A stretch of DNA of 49,130 nucleotides from Mycolicibacterium palauense (GTDB lineage Bacteria; Actinomycetota; Actinomycetes; Mycobacteriales; Mycobacteriaceae): NCBI RefSeq assembly GCF_002592005.1, contig NZ_NVQF01000041.1, positions 1-49,130 on the forward strand, written 5' to 3'. The notes below the pieces were generated by a model that saw only the letters and a list, made by a program, of their open reading frames with translations, was not told the DNA's origin and did not search any database. Positions 8,289 through 16,464 of the stretch are shown here, in pieces; position 1 is the stretch's first letter; every line of letters begins with the position of its first letter. The position numbers and the translations under genes are program-made.

Positions 8289-8315
8289 ATTCGTGGCCAA
8301 CCGGGCGCCGGATGG
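8289..8315 (-). promoter_or_regulatory. Candidate SigK promoter, probably producing a leaderless transcript
   Basis: On the minus strand, CCATCC (8315-8310) is followed by 16 bases and CGAAT (8293-8289). This resembles the -35/-10 pair reported for mycobacterial SigK targets. Only seven bases separate CGAAT from the GTG at 8281-8279, so the transcript would begin at or next to the start codon. It sits in front of the operon that contains sigK itself, which fits autoregulation. Confidence 0.6.
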
Positions 8316-8438
8316 GTGACGTTCACACGGTGGTCGGATTGCTTTCTCGTTAACGTTGGCTCGGCAACGCTGGCTTGGTGACGTCGGTGCTGCCCACCGT
8401 GGGTCCCCCGCCCGGCCGGGCCGGCCCGGCCCGGTGGC

Positions 8439-11400
8439 TCATCCCGCCCAGACGTCTTCGACGTAGCGGTCCGATTCCACCAGCGCGTTGAGCCAGGCGC
8501 CGGCGTCGTCCTCACCGGCGCCGGTGTGTGCCCGGTAGATGTCGAGGAATGCCCGCCGCACGGCGGGCGCCATTTTCGCGCCATCGCCGCAGACGTACAC
8601 GTAGGTGTCCTTGGCGGGATCGCCGAGCAGGTCCCACACCTCGTCGCCGTCGGCGGCGATCCTGTCCTGGACATAGCGCACCCCGTCCTGCGGCGCCCGC
8701 GAGAAGGCGGGACGCATCCGTACGACGCCGAGTTGCTCGCCCCGCTCGAACTCCTCGCGGAAGATGTAGTCGATGTCGGGGTCGCGGACACCGAAGAAGC
8801 ACAACGCCGGGGCGATCGGCTCCCCGGCCTGTTTGGCGGCCAGACGATCCAGCAGGAAACCGCAGAACGGGGCGACGCCGGTGCCCGCGCTGACCAGGAT
8901 CACGTTGCGGGTGGGGTCCGCGCCCGACCGGAAGGCCTGGCGGGCCTGATCCACCCGGGCCCGGATGCAGTCCCCGGCCCCGATCCCGGCCAGGTAGTTG
9001 GACGCCACTCCCTGGAACGGGCCGTAACCGGAGCGCGCGGGCGCGTCGAGCACACTGATCACCAGGCCGACGACCTGCGGCGAGAGCCGCGACGATGTCG
9101 CGATCGAGTAGTGCCGCGGCGTCATCGGGTCGAGTAGTTCGAGCAGTTCGGCCCCGTCCACGTCGCACGCGGGGAACTCCAGCAGACATTCCAGCGGGCT
9201 CAGCGCGGTGGGCTCCTCGGCCGCGGCGAGCTCCTCGAGGCGTTGCCGTTCCGGCGTGCACGGATTGGCCGCCGCAAGCCGTTTGAGTTGACTGCGTGAG
9301 GCGGGCTTGCGCAGTTCCACGAAGTGACTGAGCAATTCGCGCACGCTGACCTCGCGGTCCAGGGCGATCGCCCGCCGCGAGCTGCGCCGGGGATTGATCG
9401 ACAGCCGCAGATCGGGCTCGATCTCGAGCAGCCCGATCACCGTGTCGACGAGCTCGGGGGGATTGTCGGCCAGAACGGTCAGATGGTCTCCGGTCTGATA
9501 CTCGACCCCTTCCGGAAGGGCGATGCGCACATAGCGTTTCGCCTGTCCGAAGGCCTCCTCGCTGACCAGTTCGGTGTTCTCCAGCACCGTCATCGGGGTG
9601 ACCGCGAAGCGGGTGTCGATCGCGGCGGTCACCGGGCCCAGAATCGGCTGCAGTTCGTAGAGCGGCTCGTCGGCATCGCTGGTCGGGACGGCGTTCGGGT
9701 CGCCGTAGTGCTGGGACAGCGCCGCCCACAGGGCCGACGAGAACTCCTCGACCGTCCCGGCGAGGTCACCCGAGGTGTCTGCCGAGGCGCGCGGGACCAG
9801 GGCGGTGGCGCCGAGTTCGGTCAGGCGTTCGTCGATCCGCTTGGGCACCGCCTGGTAGGTGTCGGTCCAGTTGTGGTCTCCGACCCCGAGGACCGCGAAG
9901 TACGGTGCGCCCTGCACGGCGGCCTCGGGCCCGCTCAGCCAGGTCAGGAACGCGCGGGCGTCGTCGGTGGGCTGACCGTTGTAGGACGAGGCGACGATCA
10001 GCGTGACGTCCGCCTCCGGCAGGCCGCCGGCCGCGTCGTCCAGTGGCGCCACCGAGGCCCGGCAGCCCTTGTCGGTGGCCTCCTCGGCCAGCTGGGCGGC
10101 CAGCGCCCGGCAGGTCCCCAGATTGGACCCGTGCAGCACGGCCAGCGTGGTCCCGGCCTTGACCGCCGAGACGGGGGCTGCCGGCACCTGGGGCGCGGCG
10201 GCCGCCGCGGTGGTGCCGCGGGCCCGGCGCTCGTCGGGGGTGCGTCGGACGAGGTCGAGTTCGAAGCCCACCGGGCGGCGGCTTTGCGCGCTGTCGAACT
10301 GCAGGACGTAGTGTCGCGAGTCGATCAGCCGGTACCGGTGCACCAATCGTGCGATCGCCATGGTGGCCTCGTGCAGGGCGAACTGGCGTCCGATGCAGGA
10401 CCGCGCGCCAGTGCCGAACGGCTTGAACACGCTGGCCGGCCTGCCCTCCGAGCGTTCCGGGGAGAACCGGTCGGGGTCGAACAGCTCGACGTTGTCGCCC
10501 CACTGCGGCTGGCGGTGCAGCGCCCCGGTGAGCACGGTGACGGCCTCGCCCCGGCGGATCGGGTATTTCCCGCCGATGACGGTGTCCGACAGTGCCATCC
10601 GGTCGAATCCGAGCACCGGTGGAGACAGTCGAAGGGTCTCGTTGATGACCCGGCGCAGATAGTCGAACTTGCCGATGTCGTCGTAGGTGGGCAGGTAGTC
10701 GTCGTCGGTGCCGAACACCTCGTCCACCTCGGCGCGTGCCCGTGCCAGCGCCGCCGGGTTGTGCACGAGGTGATACAGCGCATTGGGCATCAGCTCGGAG
10801 GTGGTCAGCTGGCCGGCGATCAGGAACGTCATGATCTGGTTCTTGACGTTGTCGGGCTCGAGCACCGGCGCACCGTTGGCGTCGCGGGCGAGCATCGTGA
10901 ACAGCAGATCGTCCACGCCGTCGGCGTCACCGGACTGGTGGGCGGCCACCAGATCGTCGAAGTAGGCGTGCAGCGTGTTCAGCTCGGCGGTGAACTCCGG
11001 CGTGGTTCCGCGCGTGACGACCTCGTTCAGCGCGTGGGTGAAGCTGGTCGGGATCGGGGCCAGGCCCTCGACGTCATAGGAGTTGAACCGGGCGCCGAAC
11101 CCGGCCAGCGCGACGGTGTCCATCGCCAGTTTCTGCAGGTCGGTGGAGACGTCCACCGGCCGGTGGCCGGCGCTGGCATCCCACCGGTCGATGAGCTGAC
11201 AGTTGATGTCCAGCATCGCGGAGTGGTAGTTGCGCAGTCCGGCGTAGCTGAACCCGGGCAGCAGTACGTCGTGGGCCCGTTTCCAGTTCGGCTCACCGTA
11301 GAAGCTGGTGAACAGCCCGTCGCCGGCGAGCGGCCGGATCCGGGCCAGGGACTGCGTCAGGTTCTTGGCGAAGCGGTCCTCGTCGCACAGTTCCTCGACG

Positions 11401-11594
11401 AGCTCCGCCGAGCACGCGTAGAGCTTGCGGGCGCCGCTGTAGTCGGCGTAGAACAACGGCCCGTGCAACTCCCCGAGGAGGTCGACGGGCAGCGCGGAGG
11501 GGCGGCCGGCCAGCAGCCCCCGGTCGGGAAGCGGACCGTCCGCGGAGGGCACGTCGTCGAGGACAGGGGGCAGCGAGGGCGCGAGTTCCGTCAC
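8439..11594 (-). CDS. Self-sufficient cytochrome P450 / NADPH-P450 reductase fusion (CYP102, BM3-type)
   Basis: A 1051-aa bifunctional enzyme expected to hydroxylate fatty acids or similar substrates using NADPH alone. The P450 domain covers residues 1 to about 455, with the ExxR helix (NETLRL, 319-323) and heme loop FGTGARSCIG with Cys400. A Thr/Ala/Pro-rich linker is followed by a flavodoxin domain from about 483 (LHGSNLGTCRALA), then the FAD and NADPH ferredoxin-reductase modules (HYSIATSSR, SAGTGVAPFCGFL, YVYVCGDGAKMA). The I-helix reads AGQLTT (260-265), whereas BM3 has AGHETT, so the usual acidic residue is Leu. Length and domain order match CYP102. It has no obvious operon partner; the VOC gene lies 114 bp upstream. 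Confidence 0.93.
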   Translation of the reverse strand: MTELAPSLPPVLDDVPSADGPLPDRGLLAGRPSALPVDLLGELHGPLFYADYSGARKLYACSAELVEELCDEDRFAKNLTQSLARIRPLAGDGLFTSFYGEPNWKRAHDVLLPGFSYAGLRNYHSAMLDINCQLIDRWDASAGHRPVDVSTDLQKLAMDTVALAGFGARFNSYDVEGLAPIPTSFTHALNEVVTRGTTPEFTAELNTLHAYFDDLVAAHQSGDADGVDDLLFTMLARDANGAPVLEPDNVKNQIMTFLIAGQLTTSELMPNALYHLVHNPAALARARAEVDEVFGTDDDYLPTYDDIGKFDYLRRVINETLRLSPPVLGFDRMALSDTVIGGKYPIRRGEAVTVLTGALHRQPQWGDNVELFDPDRFSPERSEGRPASVFKPFGTGARSCIGRQFALHEATMAIARLVHRYRLIDSRHYVLQFDSAQSRRPVGFELDLVRRTPDERRARGTTAAAAAPQVPAAPVSAVKAGTTLAVLHGSNLGTCRALAAQLAEEATDKGCRASVAPLDDAAGGLPEADVTLIVASSYNGQPTDDARAFLTWLSGPEAAVQGAPYFAVLGVGDHNWTDTYQAVPKRIDERLTELGATALVPRASADTSGDLAGTVEEFSSALWAALSQHYGDPNAVPTSDADEPLYELQPILGPVTAAIDTRFAVTPMTVLENTELVSEEAFGQAKRYVRIALPEGVEYQTGDHLTVLADNPPELVDTVIGLLEIEPDLRLSINPRRSSRRAIALDREVSVRELLSHFVELRKPASRSQLKRLAAANPCTPERQRLEELAAAEEPTALSPLECLLEFPACDVDGAELLELLDPMTPRHYSIATSSRLSPQVVGLVISVLDAPARSGYGPFQGVASNYLAGIGAGDCIRARVDQARQAFRSGADPTRNVILVSAGTGVAPFCGFLLDRLAAKQAGEPIAPALCFFGVRDPDIDYIFREEFERGEQLGVVRMRPAFSRAPQDGVRYVQDRIAADGDEVWDLLGDPAKDTYVYVCGDGAKMAPAVRRAFLDIYRAHTGAGEDDAGAWLNALVESDRYVEDVWAG

Positions 11595-11708
11595 TCGTCG
11601 CAGTCTAGTTTTGCCGCGGCCTTCGCCCCGGGTGTTTGCGCGGTTGTGGTTCTCGCACCGGCGAATCCGCCACCTCCGGCGGGCCGGCGACCGAGGTGTG
11701 CGCGGGCC

Positions 11709-12305
11709 TCAGGACAGCAGCAGTTCGGTGACGTCCAGTTGTGGGCACGTCCTGGCCCAGGATCTGGTGATCAACTCCGATTCGGGTGTGCCCGAACGTA
11801 ACGCGGCCACCATGGCGTCGGGATCGAAGGACGGGCCGACCGGGTCGACACGGCATTCCGGTCCGTGCAGATACCGGGTGGCCTCGTCGGCGGGCATGTT
11901 CTCGATCTGGAGCTCCGCCAGGTTGCCGTCGGGGTCGCGGTAGTAGATCGAGGTGGTGATGCCGTGTTGTACCGGCAGGTACGGGTGGATGCCCGCCTCC
12001 TTGAGGGCCTCATACTTGGCGAGCAGACCGGTCAGGCCGGCGAAGGTGTACGAGTGGTGTCCGAGCCCCACCGTCCTGGAGGTGCGCGGCGAGGGTTGGG
12101 GTAGCTGGCGCATGGCGATGCGGTGATGCGCCTCGTCGAAGGTCATCAGGCACAGCATGTCGTTCTCGAACACCACGTGGGCGTCGAGAACCTCCAGATA
12201 CCAGTCCCTGAGCACCGGCAGCTGAGCCGTCTGCAACGCGATATGGGCGAGTCTCTTGTCCACCCGCGAGGCAGACTCGGCCTGCGGTGGTCCTGCCGAA
12301 GCCAC
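11709..12305 (-). CDS. VOC-fold protein, extradiol-dioxygenase-like
   Basis: A 198-aa protein with paired beta-alpha-beta-beta-beta modules of the vicinal oxygen chelate superfamily. Possible metal ligands are His21 (RLAHIAL), His83/His84 (GLGHHSYTF) and Glu131 (DPDGNLAELQIEN), the pattern seen in ring-cleaving dioxygenases of the catechol/biphenyl-diol type. The substrate is unknown. The GTG at 12305 is the longest start; a GTG at 12263, just before the first VOC strand, is an alternative. It lies upstream of the CYP102 gene on the same strand with a 114-bp gap, so a shared pathway is possible but not shown. Confidence 0.75.
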   Translation of the reverse strand: MASAGPPQAESASRVDKRLAHIALQTAQLPVLRDWYLEVLDAHVVFENDMLCLMTFDEAHHRIAMRQLPQPSPRTSRTVGLGHHSYTFAGLTGLLAKYEALKEAGIHPYLPVQHGITTSIYYRDPDGNLAELQIENMPADEATRYLHGPECRVDPVGPSFDPDAMVAALRSGTPESELITRSWARTCPQLDVTELLLS

Positions 12306-12369
12306 GGGTCCATGGTGACACCGGGCGGGGCCGCTGTGTAGAGAACTGTGTCGGGAGTTGTGTAGGGAA

Positions 12370-13452
12370 CTAGCGGGACGTCTCGCGGGCCGCGGCGAAT
12401 CGCTGGGCCCCGCGCGACAGCGCGGCGATCAGCTCCGAGGTCACCGGGGACAGCCCGTCGGGGCCGGGAAGCGGACTGCGCGGGCTGATTCCCCGCACCC
12501 GTGCCGGCAGTTCCAGTTGGGTCCCGCCGCGGCGAACCCGGTTGACGGGGTTGTCCGGATGCAGTCCCCGCAGTTCGCGCGGGATCGCGTCGAGATCGGT
12601 GACCACCCGGTAGCCCGGCAGGCGGACCGCGCCCGCCAACTGGGCCGCCAGGTTCCGGTTGGGCCCGCCGGCCAGCAGGTCGGTCTCGCGCCCCTGCCGG
12701 CCGTAGCCGTGCAGCGAGATCACCGTGTCGACGTGGTCGAGGAAGTCATCCAGCAGCGCCGACTCACCCGGTCGGTACCGCGCCGAGGGCAGGTGGTGCG
12801 GGTAGTCCTCGGGATGCCGGACCACATACAACGACGCCCCGGCCCGCGCGGCGGCGCGCTCGGCGATGACGTCGGTCATCTTCTCCAGGCCGCCGCCGTG
12901 GACGGCCATGAACCCGATCCGGGAGCGCAGCACGCTCGCTTCGACCACGCCGGGTTCCGAGAGCAGCTCCGAGAGAGTCTGGGGTGCAGTCGAATCCGGG
13001 CCCGGGCGGGGCCGTGGCCAGGTCAGCGGGTCCCAGCGGCCCAGGAATTCCAGCCAGTGGTGCGGCAGCCGGTGATGCCGGGCCCCGCTGAGCACCCGCT
13101 CCAGGTAGCCGGGCCGGGGTGGGCCCGCGTCGACGCGGTGATCGATGTAGACCCAGGCATCCAGCGGGCCGTCGACGGTGTGCACCATCATCCGGTCGCG
13201 CCGGTACCGCACCGGCACCCCCTCGGCACTGTCCAGCGTCGCGAGGTCGGCGTCCGAGACATCCCACAACACGCCGTGCACCAGCGACCCCGGGAAGGGT
13301 TCGATGGTGGCCACGCCGCGCTCGTTGATCAGCCAGTCATGGTCGGCCAGCGTGGCCGCCCGCGGGCGCAGCGCGTCGGGGCATCGGCGCCCCATCTGTT
13401 CCACGCACAGGTTGGATCCGTATGCGAAGTAGAGATGGCGCCCGCGGGTCAT
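12370..13452 (-). CDS. Fusion of a gamma-glutamylcyclotransferase-like domain with a poly-gamma-glutamate-hydrolase-like domain
   Basis: A 360-aa protein. Residues 7-130 form a GGCT-like domain with the diagnostic YFAYGSNL (8-15) and a typical EGVPVRYRRDRM strand. About residues 165-300 resemble the DUF867/YjqB poly-gamma-glutamate hydrolase family (MAVHGGGLEKMTDVIAE, a Zn-type His/Glu cluster, then SLHGYG). Both halves act on gamma-glutamyl bonds in their families, which suggests a role in glutamyl-peptide or capsule-like polymer turnover; this is inference. The ATG at 13452 lies four bases from attL. Without the inserted element the gene would follow the mntH stop directly, so it has been separated from its probable native promoter. 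Confidence 0.75.
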   Translation of the reverse strand: MTRGRHLYFAYGSNLCVEQMGRRCPDALRPRAATLADHDWLINERGVATIEPFPGSLVHGVLWDVSDADLATLDSAEGVPVRYRRDRMMVHTVDGPLDAWVYIDHRVDAGPPRPGYLERVLSGARHHRLPHHWLEFLGRWDPLTWPRPRPGPDSTAPQTLSELLSEPGVVEASVLRSRIGFMAVHGGGLEKMTDVIAERAAARAGASLYVVRHPEDYPHHLPSARYRPGESALLDDFLDHVDTVISLHGYGRQGRETDLLAGGPNRNLAAQLAGAVRLPGYRVVTDLDAIPRELRGLHPDNPVNRVRRGGTQLELPARVRGISPRSPLPGPDGLSPVTSELIAALSRGAQRFAAARETSR

Positions 13453-13456
13453 TCAG

Positions 13457-13478
13457 CCGGTCACCGTCAGATAGATCA
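13457..13478. repeat. attL core (22-bp direct repeat)
   Basis: Identical to 23273-23294. It starts CCGGTCACCG and ends AGATAGATCA. The bases to its left are the original flank: on the minus strand the core is followed by C-TGA-ATG, the original mntH stop and the start of the cyclotransferase fusion gene. Confidence 0.9.
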
Positions 13479-13724
13479 GCACTAGACATGCCTGTGCGCT
13501 GTCCGTGACCTGCGCAAACTGGAGATTCTTCATACGCTGTGCTGCCAAATATCTTTGAGGTGGCAAATGCCGACGGGGCTGCCGTGAGACAGGTCACCCT
13601 AGCGCAGGATACCCCGTGGGAAGGGGATCGGACCGAACTAGGGGTCCGCGTGGTGTGCCAGCCAGCCCCGACAGAATCAGGCCACAGGATGCGTCGCCCT
13701 CGTACACTTCAGGGGGTGGACACC

Positions 13725-14099
13725 ATGTTGCTGCGTCAGTTCCAGAAACAGGTGGCCGACAGCTGCAAGGTCGGTATCCACGGTGTACATATCATCAATC
13801 ACGGCCTCGGTGCCACTGATCAGGACGCCATCTGGGTAGGGGTGCCGATCCTTCTCACCGGCGCTGCGAACGCGGCCAAGGCGATGTGGGGGCAGAAGGG
13901 GAGGCTGTCTGTCCAGCGAGCACCGCTACGTCAGTCGCTCGAGGTGGATGACACGTCACCACTGAAAGACGTGGACATGCGTAACAACTTCGAGCACTAC
14001 GACGAGCGTCTGGACCGGTGGTGGAGCGATTCCCCGCGGCACAACATTGCCGACCGCTTCGTAGGCCCGCCCGACATGATTGCCGGGCTTGAGCCTTGA
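13725..14099 (+). CDS. Small cargo protein with a HEPN-RNase-like motif
   Basis: A 124-aa protein of unknown family, predicted mostly helical from its sequence. Near the C-terminus it has MRNNFEHYDERLDRW, in which R86-N-N-F-E-H91 fits the R(N/D/H)xxxH active-site motif of HEPN ribonucleases used in toxin-antitoxin and abortive-infection systems. It is the only gene between attL and the structural module and is opposite in direction, the usual place for satellite cargo. Start ATG 13725 is preferred; GTG 13716 is an alternative. The frame opens further to 13539 but that part looks non-coding. No antitoxin is adjacent. A defence role is inferred from one motif and position. Confidence 0.6.
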   Translation: MLLRQFQKQVADSCKVGIHGVHIINHGLGATDQDAIWVGVPILLTGAANAAKAMWGQKGRLSVQRAPLRQSLEVDDTSPLKDVDMRNNFEHYDERLDRWWSDSPRHNIADRFVGPPDMIAGLEP

Positions 14100-14155
14100 A
14101 GGTCATCCTCACCGTCCCCCGTGTGCGATTGCTGCAAGACGCCAGGCTGCCGCAT

Positions 14156-14479
14156 TCAGGCTGGGGCCATCGAGCAGTGGCTGCACATCTTCCCGTGCCG
14201 GGCCGCAACGTCTCGGGGTGCGCCCGACAGTGCCGGAAGAAGCCGTGCCGGGCGGGTGAGCCCGCTGCATAGCGCCCGGGTGTGGATCGCACCGCCGGGA
14301 GGCTGGAAGTAGCGTGCCCAGCGGTGTCGGGTCCACCTCGACTCGGCGTAGTGGATGCAGTCGGCCAGGTTCTGCAGTTCGTCATCTAGACCGCCCTCGC
14401 CTCGTCGTTGCCGCCTCATCAGCGCAGATCTTTCGGCCATCAGAGCGACGAGTTCGCGGTCAATTTCGCTGGGTGTCAT
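14156..14479 (-). CDS. Conserved phage-type hypothetical protein with a C-terminal CxxC
   Basis: A 107-aa protein. The N-terminal helix (MTPSEIDRELVALMAERSAL) is charged. The centre has AESRWTRHRWARYF, and the end has LLPALSG...AARHGKMCSHCSMAP. This layout recurs in small actinophage and mycobacterial prophage proteins with two Cys motifs; here the first is reduced to one Cys (ALCSG) while the second CxxC remains. Function is unknown; a zinc-binding regulatory or structural role is possible. It lies beyond the terminator at 14576-14621, so it probably has its own promoter. Confidence 0.55.
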   Translation of the reverse strand: MTPSEIDRELVALMAERSALMRRQRRGEGGLDDELQNLADCIHYAESRWTRHRWARYFQPPGGAIHTRALCSGLTRPARLLPALSGAPRDVAARHGKMCSHCSMAPA

Positions 14480-14575
14480 GCCCGCAGACGGTAGGCCGTC
14501 GATGCCGCATTCGCAAGGGCCGCAATGTGTTTGGGTGCCATAACTCGACTTACGCCGATGTGTGCGATGGGCACC

Positions 14576-14621
14576 AAAAAACCCCTTGCGGCCTGTGTAG
14601 AGCAAGCGCAGCAAGGGGTTT
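14576..14621 (-). terminator. Rho-independent terminator of the satellite structural operon
   Basis: On the minus strand an 11-bp perfect stem (AAACCCCTTGC with GCAAGGGGTTT, 14611-14621 and 14579-14589) is followed by a run of six T. It lies about 180 bp beyond the last connector gene. Confidence 0.8.
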
Positions 14622-14804
14622 CGGGTGCAGCCAGTTACGGCGCACGGTGGGCGGTGAAGGGACCAAGCCCGCCCACACACGATTGGGGGTGCCCCCGACC
14701 CCTTGGCGGACCAGTGCCAGGGGTCGGGGGCGGTGGCGGGACTGAGGGGCCCGCCGTAAGCCGCGTCGAGGGGGCCATCGCCCGCCCTCACGACGCGGTT
14801 GGTA

Positions 14805-15182
14805 TCAGTTTGCTAGCGCGGTAATCGCATACCACACAAAGCGATTGCGGCGACCCGTCAAGCCGCCAGGCTCTGCCCACTGCGCGGGCCCGTGCACTCG
14901 ATACTTGACGGTTCCGATCACCAGCGTGTCGCCGTGGTTCGGCAGGCGCTTGGCCGTCACTGGCACGCCCACGGGGCTGCCCTCGGCCGAGACCACGTCA
15001 CCGCCTCGAGACGGCGCGAGGTTCCACTTCGGCCCGCCCATCACGAGACCTGACAGCTTGATGCCATCGCCGCCGACACCGTGCAACACGTTGCCGTCGG
15101 CGTCTACAAGATCACCGAAGGCGTCGCGGCCCACAGCGACGGTGCGCGGTGCGCCGGGCGAGTAGAGGATTCCCGTGGCCAT
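14805..15182 (-). CDS. Head-tail connector / head-closure protein (putative)
   Basis: A 125-aa, Gly/Val-rich, beta-strand-like protein (MATGILYSPGAPRTVAVGRDAFGD...GLTGRRNRFVWYAITAL). Size and position, last in the order terminase-portal-scaffold-capsid-adaptor, fit a head-closure or stopper protein that sits below the portal and adaptor. There is no sequence signature strong enough to fix the family. The ATG at 15182 shares one base with the stop of the upstream gene (TGATG); longer forms overlap that gene fully. No tail genes follow. Confidence 0.6.
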   Translation of the reverse strand: MATGILYSPGAPRTVAVGRDAFGDLVDADGNVLHGVGGDGIKLSGLVMGGPKWNLAPSRGGDVVSAEGSPVGVPVTAKRLPNHGDTLVIGTVKYRVHGPAQWAEPGGLTGRRNRFVWYAITALAN

Positions 15183-15511
15183 CAGAGTGCCCGGACCCGG
15201 TGGCGGTCGAGCGCCATCCGCTCGACGGTCGTCCACCCAGTGAACGCGCTTCGGAATGAAACACTCTCGGGGCCAACGGATTCGTCGTAGAGCAACCCCT
15301 TCGAGTTCGACAGCAGCCGGGCAGCGGCCGTGAGGATCACCGCCCGGATTTCGGGTGCAGGACCGTCCTCGGTGAAGCCAGCGCCCCGCGTGTACGACCT
15401 CGCCATCACGGTCACGATGCTCAGAGCCGTTGCTGCTCGGGAGAACTCGTCCGCTCCGTCGAAGTTCTGCCCGAGCAGCAGGCCCAGGTCGTCAGGGGTG
15501 GGCGCGGTCAT
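15182..15511 (-). CDS. Head-tail adaptor protein (HK97 gp6-like, putative)
   Basis: A 109-aa mainly helical protein (MTAPTPDDLGLLLGQNFDG...AVILTAAARLLSNSKGLLYDESVGPESVSF). The pattern of a short helix bundle with AARLLSN...ESVGPESVSF is typical of phage adaptor proteins encoded just after the capsid gene, which join the portal ring to the tail or stopper. It starts two bases after the capsid stop. Assignment rests on gene order and this pattern. Confidence 0.7.
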   Translation of the reverse strand: MTAPTPDDLGLLLGQNFDGADEFSRAATALSIVTVMARSYTRGAGFTEDGPAPEIRAVILTAAARLLSNSKGLLYDESVGPESVSFRSAFTGWTTVERMALDRHRVRAL

Positions 15512-15513
15512 GA

Positions 15514-16338
15514 TCAGCTTGCTTCGTAGAGGCGGACGATGCCCGCTGGGTTCGGGAATCCGAAGCCCACCCGCGAGGTGGCACGAACCTGTACTGCGTC
15601 CTCGGCGAACGCGGCGTCGGTTGAGGTCACCACGGTAGTGCCTGTGCGGCGCACGACGAGCACCTGCGACGAATCGACTGCCCAGGCGTTGCCTGCAGCG
15701 ACGTGTGGCGACACCAGCGCGGTGATGCCTGCAAGCTGCACACCGTCGGCGACGTTGTCGAACAGGCCGACGTTGCTGTCGGTGCCCTGCTTGGCCTTGG
15801 CCAGAGCCAGGGCCACGTCCGGGGCGAGTACAATGTGGGTCAGCTCGGCACCCTCGGCCAGGGCTGCGGCCTTGGCGTCGTGGACGTGATCCAGGGTGGT
15901 CCATGCGCCGCCGGTGTCTACGACCTCAGTCGTCACCGACAGCAGACCGCTGGGCCCGTTCACGGTGGTGTTGGCGAAGAACGCCGCATCGACACCCTTA
16001 GCGATGCTGCGGGCCAGGCTGTTTCCGATCTGCTCGGCCACCGCGGGCTCGGAGTCGGATGCCGCCTCGTTGGAGATCTGCGTGCGGCCCGCGACCTTGG
16101 TGGGGGTGATCTCGACCTCACCGGCGCTCGGGTCGGCCAGGGTGATCGTGGAGTTCTCAGCGAACCAGGCGGTCGCCGGATCGGCGGTCAGAATCGGCAC
16201 GCGGATCGATTGGCGCTGCGTTCCGATGACGGTCGCGGCCTGAAATGCAACGCTTTTCGCGGCGACGACGGTGTCGACCAGGGCGCCGTAATCTTCCGGG
16301 GTCCACGCTGCGGCGAGATTGGAGTTCAGGGTTGCCAT
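15514..16338 (-). CDS. Major capsid protein (HK97 fold)
   Basis: A 274-aa phage capsid protein. Features include AAKSVAFQAATVIGTQRQSIRVPILTADP, a conserved AWFAENSTITLADPSAGEVEITPTKVAGRTQISNEAASDSEP region (E-loop and spine helix) and the late AFAEDAVQVRATSRVGFGFPNPAGIVRLYEA ending of HK97-type coats. At 274 aa it has no long delta domain, which agrees with a separate scaffold gene upstream; no protease gene is visible. It would form the icosahedral shell of the satellite particle, and the RBS region lies in the 126-bp gap after the scaffold gene. Confidence 0.9.
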   Translation of the reverse strand: MATLNSNLAAAWTPEDYGALVDTVVAAKSVAFQAATVIGTQRQSIRVPILTADPATAWFAENSTITLADPSAGEVEITPTKVAGRTQISNEAASDSEPAVAEQIGNSLARSIAKGVDAAFFANTTVNGPSGLLSVTTEVVDTGGAWTTLDHVHDAKAAALAEGAELTHIVLAPDVALALAKAKQGTDSNVGLFDNVADGVQLAGITALVSPHVAAGNAWAVDSSQVLVVRRTGTTVVTSTDAAFAEDAVQVRATSRVGFGFPNPAGIVRLYEAS

Positions 16339-16464
16339 GTGTTGAATATCCTTATGGTGGTGAGCTTTTCACTACTGCCGCCGGGGCAGGGTGTGGGAAG
16401 TTGGACGCCGGGTCCGTTTGAGCAGCCGCTCGCCACCAGGACGAATATAGCCACCCTAAGTTTA

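Noticed and set aside
9324..11801. 825-codon open frame on the plus strand opposite the P450-reductase gene
   Set aside because: It mirrors a strongly supported gene with all family motifs; long antisense frames are expected at this GC content and the translation has no recognisable domain.
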